Counted from the first letter of the stretch, positions 54,812-63,863 are shown. The stretch: 64,000 bases of DNA from Eubacterium sp. (GCA_017539165.1 JAFYHN010000104.1:51388-115387); one strand, 5' to 3'. Notes: generated by a model not told the origin, from the letters alone. A program made the numbers and translations.

Positions 54812-54852
54812 AAAAGGTCAAATGAGGATGAGTGTCTCGTTTGACCTTTTTT
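54812..54852 (+). terminator. terminator after the OPT-PqqD operon
   Basis: AAAAGGTCAAA pairs with TTTGACCTTTT, extended by TGAG/CTCG, followed by TT. Confidence 0.9.
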
Positions 54853-54912
54853 GCTATATTTTTATGTTGTTTGTTTATAGAAAAACATTTAATACATGAT
54901 TTTTGCATTAGA

Positions 54913-54958
54913 AGACAGTTTTATATTTTTAGTAGTATTTTGCATATACTAGTATCTG
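54913..54958 (+). promoter_or_regulatory. lanthipeptide precursor promoter (P1)
   Basis: AGACAGTTTT then, 23 bp after its start, a 23-bp block (54936-54958) that includes TATACT as -10 and the palindrome ATACTAGTAT. The same 23 bp recur before lanM. No good -35 box is present at 17 bp, so an activator is likely needed. Confidence 0.65.
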
Positions 54959-54967
54959 CAAGGCCGA

Positions 54968-55216
54968 GCAAAACAAAAACAACAAAACAAAAAACAACAT
55001 AAGGAGAACAAAAATGAAAGATTACGAAGTAAACAACGCAGTAGAGGAAATCAAGGAGCAGGATCTCGAGGGACAGGAAGCTGGTGCAGGAGTAGGAACA
55101 GCAATCCAGCTTACACTTGCAAGTAAGTGTGGTGGATGGTTCACATTCTCATATGAGTGCACAAGCAACAACGTAAGCTGTGGCTAAGATTTACTCATAC
55201 TTGAAATAAATCCAAA
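54968..55216 (+). repeat. tandem duplication, unit 1
   Basis: About 250 bp containing an A/C-rich leader (CAAAACAAAAACAACAAAAC), AAGGAG, precursor 1 and its short 3' flank. Repeated at 55231-55479 with 263-bp period. Confidence 0.9.
55014..55187 (+). CDS. lanA1: class II lanthipeptide precursor 1
   Basis: 57 residues. An acidic leader (MKDYEVNNAVEEIKEQDLEG, then QEAGAG) has no canonical GG; removal could follow AG (residue 24) or GA (25). The core (about 25-57) has Cys at 39, 49 and 56 and eight Ser/Thr, enough for three rings. T44-F-S46-Y-E48-C49 fits the TxSxEC lipid-II-binding pattern of the lacticin-481/mersacidin type (TISHEC, TLTSEC). AAGGAG lies 7 bp before the ATG. LanM, 0.5 kb downstream, is the modifying enzyme. 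The mature product would be an antibiotic or signal (inference). Missing from ordinary gene calls because it is short. Confidence 0.88.
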   Translation: MKDYEVNNAVEEIKEQDLEGQEAGAGVGTAIQLTLASKCGGWFTFSYECTSNNVSCG

Positions 55217-55230
55217 CTAGAATAGATTAA

Positions 55231-55479
55231 GCAAAACAAAAACACAAAACAAAAAACAACAAAAGGAGAACAAAAAATGAAAGATTACGAAGTAAACAAT
55301 GCAGTAGAAGAAATCAAAGAGCAGGATCTTGAAGGACAGGAAGCTGGTGCAGGAGTAGGAACAGCAATTCAGCTTACACTTGCAAGCAAGTGTGGTGGAT
55401 GGTTCACATTCTCATATGAGTGCACAAGCAACAACGTAAGCTGTGGCTAAGATTTACTTATACTTGATATAAATCAAAA
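55231..55479 (+). repeat. tandem duplication, unit 2
   Basis: Second copy of the leader-precursor unit. Promoter P1 is not duplicated, so this copy relies on read-through. Confidence 0.9.
55277..55450 (+). CDS. lanA2: class II lanthipeptide precursor 2 (identical peptide)
   Basis: Encodes exactly the same 57 residues as precursor 1. The two coding sequences differ at seven codons, all third-position synonymous (for example AAC/AAT, GAG/GAA, AGT/AGC). AAAGGAG precedes the ATG. This pattern means the peptide, not just the DNA, has been kept after duplication. Doubling of precursor dose is the simplest benefit; two-component lantibiotics need two different peptides, so that is excluded here. 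Confidence 0.88.
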   Translation: MKDYEVNNAVEEIKEQDLEGQEAGAGVGTAIQLTLASKCGGWFTFSYECTSNNVSCG

Positions 55480-55500
55480 AAGATTTAATATACACTTCTT

Positions 55501-55537
55501 AAAGAGATGCGGATAGCCTGTGCTATCCGCAATCTTT
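55501..55537 (+). terminator. terminator after the precursor pair
   Basis: GCGGATAGC-CTGT-GCTATCCGC, extended by AAAGAGAT/ATCTTT. It separates abundant precursor mRNA from lanM. Confidence 0.85.
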
Positions 55538-55579
55538 AATTTAGAGAAAAAACGGTTAATGCGTAATATCGCGATTATA

Positions 55580-55626
55580 AGACAATTTTTGTATGTTTGC
55601 TTATATTTTGCATATACTAGTATCTG
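55580..55626 (+). promoter_or_regulatory. lanM promoter (P2), near-copy of P1
   Basis: AGACAATTTT, then the same 23-bp block as P1 at 55604-55626 and the shared AAGG after it. Spacing differs by one base from P1. It marks co-regulation of precursor and enzyme. Confidence 0.65.
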
Positions 55627-55678
55627 TAAGGATAAGCGAAAAAACTATGTAAGTTACTAAAGTATAAAGGATAAGGAA

Positions 55679-58600
55679 ATGAACATAGATACAATAAGAA
55701 CGGAAAAGAACATAACAGAAAAGAGAATAGACAACTGGCTATGTCTGTTTCCTAAAAAGAATCAGAATGAAGTAGATGAGATATGTATAAAAATCTCTGG
55801 GAAAACTCTTGAAGATTTCAATAATGAATATTCAGAAGAGAAAGAACTGATTGATAGAATAGAAGATACATTTGAGAGAATAAAAAAAGATGAGACAAGG
55901 ATTTGGCTGGAACAGATCTTTGAAAAGATTTACAACGAAAATAAGTGGGTGCATTTTTATACACCTCTATTCTATAAATATATAGATCTTATAGATAAGA
56001 TCAAAGAATCATACGATATCGTAGGAGATACAGAAATCCTTCTTGGATCAGTTTTAAGAGATGTGTCTTATAAGCTAAGTGATAAAAGCTACCGGGTATT
56101 AATGAATGAGTATAATAATGCTTCAGTAGAGAAAGAACATTTCTTTGAAGCTGTATTAAAAGATAAGGATTATGATGAGAAGCTCTTCGAAAGATATCCG
56201 GGTCTTTATGAGGTAATGGATAGTACCGTAAGATACAGTTTAGAGTATGTTAATGAAATATTAAAGAATACCAATGCTGAAATAAAGAGTATTGCTGCAG
56301 AATTTAATTGGGACAAGTCATTTGGTAAGATTCGTACTATTCAGCTTGGTACAGGTGATACTCACAATAACGGAAGAACTGTTGCAGCTATATCTTTTGA
56401 AGATGGAAAGAAACTTATGTATAAACCTCACTCCCTTCGTATGGAAGAGAGTTACGGAGAATTCGTCGATTGGCTAAGAGAGAAAACTAAAGGTGAGATA
56501 GATCAGGATTACTGCAGAGTATACCGTGCTAAAAATGTCGGCTGGACAGAATTTATAGAGAATACTGAATGTTTAAGTGAAGAAGAAGTGAAAGACTACT
56601 ACAGAAAGATGGGTGAGCTTCTGTGTATTTTATATACATTCAGTGCTAAGGATTTTCACTGTGAGAATATAATCGCAAGAGGAAAGTATCCGATACCTAT
56701 CGATATGGAAACACTCATTCAGATGCAGCATTCATCCAGAAACAGTGAACATACCAGTGTTGAAGAAACAATATGTGACTTTCTGGAGAAGTCAGTTTAT
56801 ACTACTGCATTACTTCCGTCGGTTCTTCACAATTTCAATACTGACGAGAGTATGGAAGTAGGTGGAATATCATCAGGAAGAAAGAGGATCTCACCATTTA
56901 AAGCCAAGGTTGTGGAATATTCGGAGGGAGATAAACTCTCAGTAAAGAATGTAAATAAAGAAATTCCTTTAAATCAGAATCTTCCGGTTTATAAAGGAGA
57001 GAAGATAGGTGTAGTTGGATACTTCAGTGAAGTAAAGAATTCATTTGAGAAGACTTATAGGTGGATCTTAGAGCATAAAGAAGAGTATATTAAAAAGGTT
57101 ATTGAGATATTCGGAGGAGTAGAATGCCGAGTTATATTTAAAACAACAAATAATTATACTCAGCTTCTTGCTACCAGCTATCATCCGTCATTTCTACATA
57201 ATAAGATCGACAGAGAAGTTTACTTCCATCGCATCGGACTCTTATATGATGAGAAAGAAGACATGGGAACGCTCTATCGTGATGAGATAAAGAGTATGAT
57301 GAACGGTGATGTTCCTGCATACTTTATGATGTCAGATGATACAACAGTCTATAACATGGATCATTCTGTGGTTTATACAGGTTCTTCAAAGACTCCACTG
57401 GAGGATATTGAAGAAAAGATTAACAACATGTCATTGGAAGATATGGAACGACAGATATCACTTATCTACCTTACATTTGATGGATGCAAGATTCCTACAG
57501 ATGTAAATGAGAAGAGTAAACTGAGTGGTATCAGCTGCGGAACTATACAGAAGGAAGAAGTACTAGCTGCGGCAAAAAGAATAGCAGATAAGACTATTGA
57601 GAGAGCTTTCAATGAAAATATAAATGGACACAAACTTATCAGCTGGCTTGGATTTATGGGAATGGGCGAAAATGGTTTCGGTATTCTTCCGGTAGGCTGG
57701 GATGTATACAAGGGGAACTGCGGAATAGCATTATATCTTCTCAGGCTTGCTGAGACGACGGGAGATAAGAGATATCTTGAATACGGAAAAGATATTCTTA
57801 AAACAGTTGAGAAGACTCTCAATGAAGCTGATAATAATGCTCTTAAACTGATGGGTATAGGAGCATTTACAGGATTCAATGGTTATATATATACCGTATG
57901 TAAGTGCGCTGAACTCGGATGGCTTGAGGCAGCCGAGATAGAAGCAAGGATGCCTATAGTTGAAAAACTGATAAACTATATGGAAGAGGCTGAAACAGAG
58001 AACGAAAGACTTGATGTTTTAAGCGGACTTTCCGGAGTACTTGGGGTGTTCGTAACATTACATGAATGCATCATCAATCCGAAACTGAGAGGGTTTAAGG
58101 TTTCTGATGAAAGTGTGATAAAAGTTATTGCAAAACTTTCGGATGCTTTACTTTGCAGGCTTACATATTTTGATAACGGAAGAGCAACCTGGTTCGAAAA
58201 TGGAGATATCGGTTATGTCCATGGAAATGCAGGAATAATGGCTCAGCTTGCCAGAGCAGCTCAGTATATCAAGAATGAAAAAATATATAAAGCTATCGAT
58301 GCTTCACTCAGGTATGAGAGAGAAGGAAGATATGATAAGGACAATGAAAGATGGATACTGAGAGATGGAGTCCATTATATGTCCTGGTGTAACGGAATAG
58401 CCGGAATTCTTATAGCTAAGATGATAATGAGCAAAGCAATAGGAAAAACGGAACAGTTTGAAGATGAGATCCGTAGACTTGCATATCAGCTTAAAAATGT
58501 AGGCTTTGGAATCACACATTGTTTATGTCATGGAGATATGGGATCTCTTATAACATTAAGATATGCAGCAGATCATATTCAGGATGAGGAACTAGTGAAA

Positions 58601-58765
58601 GAGTGTAGAGCTACCGCATCTGAGTATATAAAGAAGAATGTTAATAAGGATATGTTCGTAAGAGAAGACTGGGGTCTGATGACCGGTGTCTCAGGCGCAG
58701 GTTTTGGTCTCTTAGAACTGATGGAGGATAAAGATATCCTTCTGTCAATCCTATCATTAAACTAA
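55679..58765 (+). CDS. lanM: class II lanthionine synthetase LanM
   Basis: 1028 residues. The N-terminal dehydratase (about 1-600) phosphorylates and eliminates Ser/Thr in the core; it shows kinase-like MYKPHSLRMEE, DFHCENIIA and PIDMETL. The C-terminal LanC-like cyclase (about 680-1028) has all zinc ligands: C904 in SWCNG and C950-H951 in CLCHG. The length is normal for LanM. It has its own promoter P2 and is followed by the BceAB-type transporter. AAAGG lies 8 bp before the ATG. Confidence 0.96.
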   Translation: MNIDTIRTEKNITEKRIDNWLCLFPKKNQNEVDEICIKISGKTLEDFNNEYSEEKELIDRIEDTFERIKKDETRIWLEQIFEKIYNENKWVHFYTPLFYKYIDLIDKIKESYDIVGDTEILLGSVLRDVSYKLSDKSYRVLMNEYNNASVEKEHFFEAVLKDKDYDEKLFERYPGLYEVMDSTVRYSLEYVNEILKNTNAEIKSIAAEFNWDKSFGKIRTIQLGTGDTHNNGRTVAAISFEDGKKLMYKPHSLRMEESYGEFVDWLREKTKGEIDQDYCRVYRAKNVGWTEFIENTECLSEEEVKDYYRKMGELLCILYTFSAKDFHCENIIARGKYPIPIDMETLIQMQHSSRNSEHTSVEETICDFLEKSVYTTALLPSVLHNFNTDESMEVGGISSGRKRISPFKAKVVEYSEGDKLSVKNVNKEIPLNQNLPVYKGEKIGVVGYFSEVKNSFEKTYRWILEHKEEYIKKVIEIFGGVECRVIFKTTNNYTQLLATSYHPSFLHNKIDREVYFHRIGLLYDEKEDMGTLYRDEIKSMMNGDVPAYFMMSDDTTVYNMDHSVVYTGSSKTPLEDIEEKINNMSLEDMERQISLIYLTFDGCKIPTDVNEKSKLSGISCGTIQKEEVLAAAKRIADKTIERAFNENINGHKLISWLGFMGMGENGFGILPVGWDVYKGNCGIALYLLRLAETTGDKRYLEYGKDILKTVEKTLNEADNNALKLMGIGAFTGFNGYIYTVCKCAELGWLEAAEIEARMPIVEKLINYMEEAETENERLDVLSGLSGVLGVFVTLHECIINPKLRGFKVSDESVIKVIAKLSDALLCRLTYFDNGRATWFENGDIGYVHGNAGIMAQLARAAQYIKNEKIYKAIDASLRYEREGRYDKDNERWILRDGVHYMSWCNGIAGILIAKMIMSKAIGKTEQFEDEIRRLAYQLKNVGFGITHCLCHGDMGSLITLRYAADHIQDEELVKECRATASEYIKKNVNKDMFVREDWGLMTGVSGAGFGLLELMEDKDILLSILSLN

Positions 58766-58781
58766 CAAAAGGAGAGAAATT

Positions 58782-59537
58782 ATGGAAAAGATTCTTGAAA
58801 CACGCGATATCAGGAAGGTTTACGGAAATGGAAACAGTGCGGTTAATGCGCTGGATGGAGTGTCATTTTCAGTAAATAAAGGTGAATTTGTGGGGATAAT
58901 GGGTGCTTCGGGATCCGGTAAATCAACACTTCTGAACTGCATCTCGACTATCGATGATGTGACAGAAGGAAGTATCATGATCGGTGATGATGACATCACT
59001 AAGATGAAGAGAAAGAGTAAGACAAAATTCCGTAAGGATAAGCTTGGATTTATCTTCCAGCAGTTTAATCTACTTGATACTCTTACTGCATATGAGAATA
59101 TAGCAATCCCTCTTTCTATCAAGGGAACAGCACCTAAGGAGATAGATGAAAAAGTAAAAACTATTGCTAAGAAACTGGACGTGGAAAAGATGCTTAAGAA
59201 GTATCCATATCAGATGTCAGGTGGACAGCAGCAGAGAGTTGCAGCTGCCAGAGCTATAGTTTCTGAGCCATCTATCATTCTTGCAGATGAACCTACAGGA
59301 GCACTTGATTCTAAGTCAGCTAAGATGCTTCTTAACAGCTTAGAGACAATGAATGAAGAAATGAATGCAACGATACTGATGGTAACACATGATTCATTTT
59401 CAGCCAGCTACTGTAAGAGAATCCTCTTCATTAAAGATGGAAAGGTTTATAAAGAAATCGAAAGAGGAGGTAAGGACAGAAAGGCATTTTTCGATGATAT
59501 AATGGATGTAGTGTCTGAGATCGGAGGTGCTGAATAA
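58782..59537 (+). CDS. BceA-type ABC transporter ATP-binding protein
   Basis: 251 residues: Walker A GASGSGKST, signature MSGGQQQRVAAARAI, Walker B IILADEPTGALD, switch His MVTHDSF. This class works with a BceB permease to free lipid-II cycle intermediates from peptide antibiotics, so it likely provides self-immunity. It starts 16 bp after lanM and overlaps the permease gene by one base (TAATG). Confidence 0.92.
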   Translation: MEKILETRDIRKVYGNGNSAVNALDGVSFSVNKGEFVGIMGASGSGKSTLLNCISTIDDVTEGSIMIGDDDITKMKRKSKTKFRKDKLGFIFQQFNLLDTLTAYENIAIPLSIKGTAPKEIDEKVKTIAKKLDVEKMLKKYPYQMSGGQQQRVAAARAIVSEPSIILADEPTGALDSKSAKMLLNSLETMNEEMNATILMVTHDSFSASYCKRILFIKDGKVYKEIERGGKDRKAFFDDIMDVVSEIGGAE

Positions 59538-61561
59538 TGTATCTGAAGCTGATTTTTAAGAATGTTGTAAAGAATATAAAAGATTATGGAATATACTTCT
59601 TTACACTTATGATTTCGGTTGCAGTATTCTATTCGTTTAATTCCATAGAATCACAGCCGGTTATAAAAGCGGCGCAAAATTCAAACGGAAATATGATGAA
59701 AACACTTATTCCGATGATTCATCTTATTTCCTGGTTTGTAGCTATCATGCTTGCATTTCTTATAATATATGCTAATCAGTTTCTTCTTAAAAGAAGAAAG
59801 AAGGAACTTGGAATATATATGATCCTTGGAATGTCAGAAAGCAGAATGTCTGGAATCTTCGTTGGAGAAACATTGATCATAGGAATTATGGCTATGATAT
59901 TCGGTATGGGTATCGGTGTTATTATGTCCCAGGGAATATCAATGTTTGCAATAAAAATGTTTGCATATGATCTGTCAGAATACAGATTCGCTTTTTCGAT
60001 GGATTCATTTAAAGAAACTATGATCTGCTTCGCAATTATATTTGTGGCAGTGATGATCTTGAATGTTATTACTATCACTAAAGTTAAGCTGATAGATCTG
60101 CTTACAGCATCCAGAAAGAACGAAAGAATGGGTGTGGAGAAAACAGGAATGTTCGTTATAGTGTTCCTCTGTTCGCTTATTCTGTTCGGACTTGCAGGAT
60201 ATCTTCTGTATTATAAAAACGGTCTATCTTTTAAGACTAAGGAACCGGCAATCGTTGTAGTGGCTATCTGTGTAGGAACAGCTATGCTGATCTACAGTAT
60301 ATCAGGAGTTGTTCTTAAACTACTTCAGAAGAATAAAAAATGGTATCTGAAGGGAATTAACAGCTTTCTTGTTCGTCAGATAAGCAGTAAGATACAGACG
60401 AATTATCTTACTATGACAGTGGTAAGCCTTCTTCTGACAGGTACAATATGTATCATCTCGGTCGGTATGGGCATGGCTTCTTCTATGAATGATATGGTTA
60501 AGAATGCTACGCCATTTGATATTGTTCTCTATAAAGTTGAAAAAGGAGTAAATGAATCAAAAGAGAGCTTTTATGATGATCTACAGGCTCATGGTATGGA
60601 GCTTGATAAGGCTGTTACCGATTATGAGATAATAACAAGTAGAATTGATAAGACATTTACATATAAAGAAATATTATCTGATACGGAACATTTGGCACCT
60701 GTTGATGTGGATGATGTAGATAGTCCGGTAACGATCATCAGTGTTAGTGATTACAATGCTGACATGAGACTTCAGGGTAAAGAAGAGATAACTTTGGCTG
60801 ATGGCCAGTATATGATAAATAGTAATTACAGAGGTACAGATAAAAATATTCAGGCTAAGTATGACAGTAAACCGGAGATTACAGTTGGAGGAACAAAACT
60901 AGTTCCTGCTAATGATACAGTTCTTCATAATACGTATTACCTTACTGTTGTAGGAATGAATGATAAGGGTACGGTCATAGTGCCGGATTCGGTAGCAGAA
61001 ACACTTGATATTGATCTGCATATGTTTGTTGGAATGATGAACCCTGATTATGATGAGCAGACTATTAATGGAAATATTATAAATCTGTATGGAGATGTTA
61101 TTGATTCGCAATATTCGGGATATACAAAGGGGATGATACAAGCAGGATTCTACGGAACTTTTGCAGTTGCTGCATTTGTTGCCTGCTATATCGGAGTAAT
61201 ACTTCTGATAATCTGTGTTGCGCTTCTTTCACTTCAGCAGCTTACTGAGACAAATGATAATGTCTATCGTTATCAGCTTCTTGGAAAACTGGGAGTTGAG
61301 AGAAATGTTCAGAACAGTGCATTGTTTAAACAGATTATGATGTACTTTGGAGTCCCTCTTGTAGTAGCCTGTATCTATGCGGCTGCAGGATTACCGAAGG
61401 TAGTGCAGAAGATTAAGGACATGCTCGCTATGGAAGTGGGTTCTCGTGCAAGTGTCATAATAATTTTAATGGTTGTAATCTATGGAAGTTACTTCCTGAT
61501 CACTTATTTTTCATGCAGAAGGATAATTGCTGAAAAGAAGGGACGTTCAGACATAGATTAA
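59537..61561 (+). CDS. BceB-type ABC transporter permease (FtsX domain)
   Basis: 674 residues with the BceB layout: ten membrane segments and a large extracellular domain between TM7 and TM8 (about 320-545). FLLKRRKKELGIYMILGMSE is the conserved FtsX segment after TM2. The extracellular domain usually determines the peptide recognised. It partners the preceding ATPase. No BceRS sensor kinase is seen nearby; the LytTR regulator follows instead. Confidence 0.9.
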   Translation: MYLKLIFKNVVKNIKDYGIYFFTLMISVAVFYSFNSIESQPVIKAAQNSNGNMMKTLIPMIHLISWFVAIMLAFLIIYANQFLLKRRKKELGIYMILGMSESRMSGIFVGETLIIGIMAMIFGMGIGVIMSQGISMFAIKMFAYDLSEYRFAFSMDSFKETMICFAIIFVAVMILNVITITKVKLIDLLTASRKNERMGVEKTGMFVIVFLCSLILFGLAGYLLYYKNGLSFKTKEPAIVVVAICVGTAMLIYSISGVVLKLLQKNKKWYLKGINSFLVRQISSKIQTNYLTMTVVSLLLTGTICIISVGMGMASSMNDMVKNATPFDIVLYKVEKGVNESKESFYDDLQAHGMELDKAVTDYEIITSRIDKTFTYKEILSDTEHLAPVDVDDVDSPVTIISVSDYNADMRLQGKEEITLADGQYMINSNYRGTDKNIQAKYDSKPEITVGGTKLVPANDTVLHNTYYLTVVGMNDKGTVIVPDSVAETLDIDLHMFVGMMNPDYDEQTINGNIINLYGDVIDSQYSGYTKGMIQAGFYGTFAVAAFVACYIGVILLIICVALLSLQQLTETNDNVYRYQLLGKLGVERNVQNSALFKQIMMYFGVPLVVACIYAAAGLPKVVQKIKDMLAMEVGSRASVIIILMVVIYGSYFLITYFSCRRIIAEKKGRSDID

Positions 61562-61690
61562 AAAAATAATCGACGGTTACATCGTAATATATACATTTTA
61601 CGACAAACTGATATATTATTTGACCGGATATGTTATTATGATAACAGCTTAAAAAGCTGAATTGTCATACACATATGAACGGAGGAGAGT

Positions 61691-62413
61691 ATGTTAAAAA
61701 TATATGTATGCGAAGATAATCAGGAGCAAAGAGATAGAGTGACTAAAAGTATCGGTGAGATACTTGAATCAGAGAATTACAATATGGAAATGGGGTTAGC
61801 CACAGGCGACCCCATGGAAGTATTAGAGACATTAAAGACAGAAAAAGATCTTGGAATCTTCTTTCTGGATATAGATCTTAATGCAGAGATAAATGGGATT
61901 GAGCTGGCGAATGAGATTCGTAAGTTCCAGCCAAGATGCTATATAATCTTTGTTACAACTCACTCAGAGATGTCTTATATGACATTTACATATAAGGTAG
62001 AAGCAATGGATTTCATCATAAAGGATAATCCGGGAGATCTTAAGAATCGTATTCATCAGTGTCTGGATAACTGCTATCGACTGAGTGATCAGCAGTCTGA
62101 TGATGTGACAAAGAATTACATGGTAAGAATGGGAAGTCGTGTTAAGGCGATTCCTTATACCGATATTCTTTTCTTTGAAGTGTCACAGAATGCGAGAAAG
62201 ATAATCTTGTGCTCTAAGAACGCAAAGATAGAATTCGTTGGAAAACTTAAAGATATCGAAAAAGAACTGGACAAACGCTTCTATAGATGTCACAGATCAT
62301 TTCTGGTTAATAAGGAAAACATTGAAGAAGTGGATGTTGACAGTGGAGTCATCACTATGGTAGGTGGTGTTGAATGTCCGATGTCAGTTAGAATGAGAAA
62401 GGGGCTGATATAG
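61691..62413 (+). CDS. LytTR response regulator 1 (AgrA-like)
   Basis: 240 residues. The receiver (about 1-125) has the acidic pair (CEDN), the phospho-Asp in FFLDIDLNAEI (about 60), and an unusual long VTTHSEMSYMTFTYKVEAMD segment. The LytTR DNA-binding domain (about 140-238) has FFEVSQNARKIILC and FYRCHRSFLVNKENI. AgrA/ComE-type regulators bind paired direct repeats and respond to peptide-sensing kinases, none of which is in the window. GGAGGAG precedes the ATG. It is the probable activator of P1/P2 (inference). Confidence 0.92.
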   Translation: MLKIYVCEDNQEQRDRVTKSIGEILESENYNMEMGLATGDPMEVLETLKTEKDLGIFFLDIDLNAEINGIELANEIRKFQPRCYIIFVTTHSEMSYMTFTYKVEAMDFIIKDNPGDLKNRIHQCLDNCYRLSDQQSDDVTKNYMVRMGSRVKAIPYTDILFFEVSQNARKIILCSKNAKIEFVGKLKDIEKELDKRFYRCHRSFLVNKENIEEVDVDSGVITMVGGVECPMSVRMRKGLI

Positions 62414-62427
62414 ATCAGCCCCTCTTT
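62401..62427. terminator. terminator overlapping the end of regulator 1
   Basis: GGGGCTGAT-ATAG-ATCAGCCCC followed by TCTTT; the stop codon TAG sits in the loop. It lies between the convergent regulator genes. Confidence 0.82.
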
Positions 62428-62434
62428 AAGTTAT

Positions 62435-63157
62435 TTAAATAAATGTTTTTAATTGTTTAGCTGAAGCAAAACAAACATCGTTGTTGCTCATCTGAATAGT
62501 TCTCTCTTTAATGTCAATCTCGCTTATGTGATTCTTATTTATAAGATAAGATCTATGGCATTGAGAGAATCTTCCGTCCAGGGTTGCGGCGATATCTTTC
62601 AGCTTACCCTGAAACTCAAGAGTACTTGAAACTGTATGAACTATAACCTTATGAGGGTTAAGTGATGATTCGAAATAGATGATGTCATCGTAAGGGATAC
62701 AGTATTCCTTGTCACTGAGTTTAATAACATAGTTAAGGTCTGTGTTATTGTTAGAAGAAGCGTATCTGGAATAAGCATCCAGGATACACTTTCTGATACG
62801 ATTTCCCATATCACTTTGATTGTCTTTGACTATAAAGTCCATAGCTTCGACTTTGTAAGTAAATGTCATATAAGACATTTCAGAATGAGTGGTTACAAAA
62901 ACGATGAATCCGCGTGAATCGTACTTTCGGATTTCTTTAGCAAGTGTTAGACCATTTATATCACTGTTAAGATCGATATCGAGAAAATAAAGACCTGTTT
63001 CGGAATGGTTCTCGATAAGACTTATAATCTCATGAGGATCAGCAGTTGCTTTTACAAAATTAAGATCCGCATCCTCTATGAGTACTGTGTTTTGTATGTG
63101 GTTTGAGATGATCTCACGCTGCTTATCATTGTCTTCACATAAGTAAATGTTGAGCAT
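62435..63157 (-). CDS. LytTR response regulator 2, paralogue of regulator 1
   Basis: 240 residues, close relative of the convergent gene: LYFLDIDLNSDINGL with phospho-Asp, the shared FVTTHSEMSYMTFTYKVEAM segment, and a LytTR domain with YFESSLNPHKVIVH and FSQCHRSYLINKNHI. The ATG at 63157 gives a start matching regulator 1 (MLNIYLCEDND / MLKIYVCEDNQ) and has GAAAGG at good distance; an ATG nine bases upstream abuts the ribosome binding site. It is divergent from agrB (120-bp AT-rich gap). Confidence 0.92.
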   Translation of the reverse strand: MLNIYLCEDNDKQREIISNHIQNTVLIEDADLNFVKATADPHEIISLIENHSETGLYFLDIDLNSDINGLTLAKEIRKYDSRGFIVFVTTHSEMSYMTFTYKVEAMDFIVKDNQSDMGNRIRKCILDAYSRYASSNNNTDLNYVIKLSDKEYCIPYDDIIYFESSLNPHKVIVHTVSSTLEFQGKLKDIAATLDGRFSQCHRSYLINKNHISEIDIKERTIQMSNNDVCFASAKQLKTFI

Positions 63158-63276
63158 AGGATACATCCTTTCGTGTTGATAAGTATTTAAAAAATTTTAA
63201 CTAACGAAGAAATTTTAATATATTATATTTTAATAGTCAATAAAAGAAATGAAAGAAATGTGAGAAAGGTGAAAAA

Positions 63277-63834
63277 ATGGATTTACAACATAAAATGGCA
63301 GAAAAACTTGCGTTACTATTTCTTGATGATAAAGATGATGAAAGAGAAAAAGCAGTCATCACTTATGGGATAGAAGTGGTGCTGAATGAATTGTTGAAGG
63401 CTATCTTGATTTTTTTGTTGGGAGTTTTATTTGGTAAAATTTGGATTGCAATAATTGGATTGACATATCTTCTTATTATTAGAAGATATCTGGGCGGAAG
63501 ACATTTCGACAGTAATATAATGTGTACTATATTTACTGTTTTTTCGGCTTTTCTAGGTCCTGTTATGATTATGATGATAAGGATTCCATTGTTTATTCAA
63601 GTAGTGGTGGGGATAATATTGACGTTGACTATTATTTTTATGAATCTATATACGAAAGATGAACCATTTCCGCCAGAAAAGATACGAATTAATAAAATTA
63701 TTTCAATTGTATTATTTTGGACTGTAGGAATCATTTCATATATATTCGGAGGACTTGATTATCTAAGTGCTATTTTGTTTATTGAAATTATAGGAGTTGT
63801 TTTTGCGTTTGATTTAAAACGATGGAAACAATAA
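63277..63834 (+). CDS. agrB: accessory gene regulator B (AgrB) family peptidase
   Basis: 185 residues, several membrane segments. The catalytic pair is present: GGRHFDSNIMC places His and Cys seven residues apart, as in S. aureus AgrB. AgrB cuts and cyclises a signal-peptide precursor (AgrD) at the membrane. No AgrD-type gene with a core Cys lies directly upstream or downstream; two hairpins follow the stop. AAAGGTG precedes the ATG. With two LytTR regulators beside it, a peptide quorum-sensing role is likely. Confidence 0.9.
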   Translation: MDLQHKMAEKLALLFLDDKDDEREKAVITYGIEVVLNELLKAILIFLLGVLFGKIWIAIIGLTYLLIIRRYLGGRHFDSNIMCTIFTVFSAFLGPVMIMMIRIPLFIQVVVGIILTLTIIFMNLYTKDEPFPPEKIRINKIISIVLFWTVGIISYIFGGLDYLSAILFIEIIGVVFAFDLKRWKQ

Positions 63835-63835
63835 A

Positions 63836-63863
63836 AAAGATAGATTTTTATCAATCTATCTTT
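63836..63863. terminator. bidirectional hairpin after agrB
   Basis: AAAGATAGATT-TTTATC-AATCTATCTTT; A-run before it and T-run after (on each strand) allow use in both directions. Confidence 0.75.

Noticed and set aside
54968-55276. CRISPR-like A/C-rich short repeats (CAAAACAAAAAC)
   Set aside because: The repeats are two unstructured leaders of duplicated precursor genes, without regular spacers.
55014-55450. Two-component lantibiotic pair
   Set aside because: The two precursors are identical in amino-acid sequence, and there is only one LanM gene.
63158-63276. AgrD-type precursor between regulator 2 and agrB
   Set aside because: The 120-bp AT-rich gap holds no ORF with a Cys-containing core in either direction.
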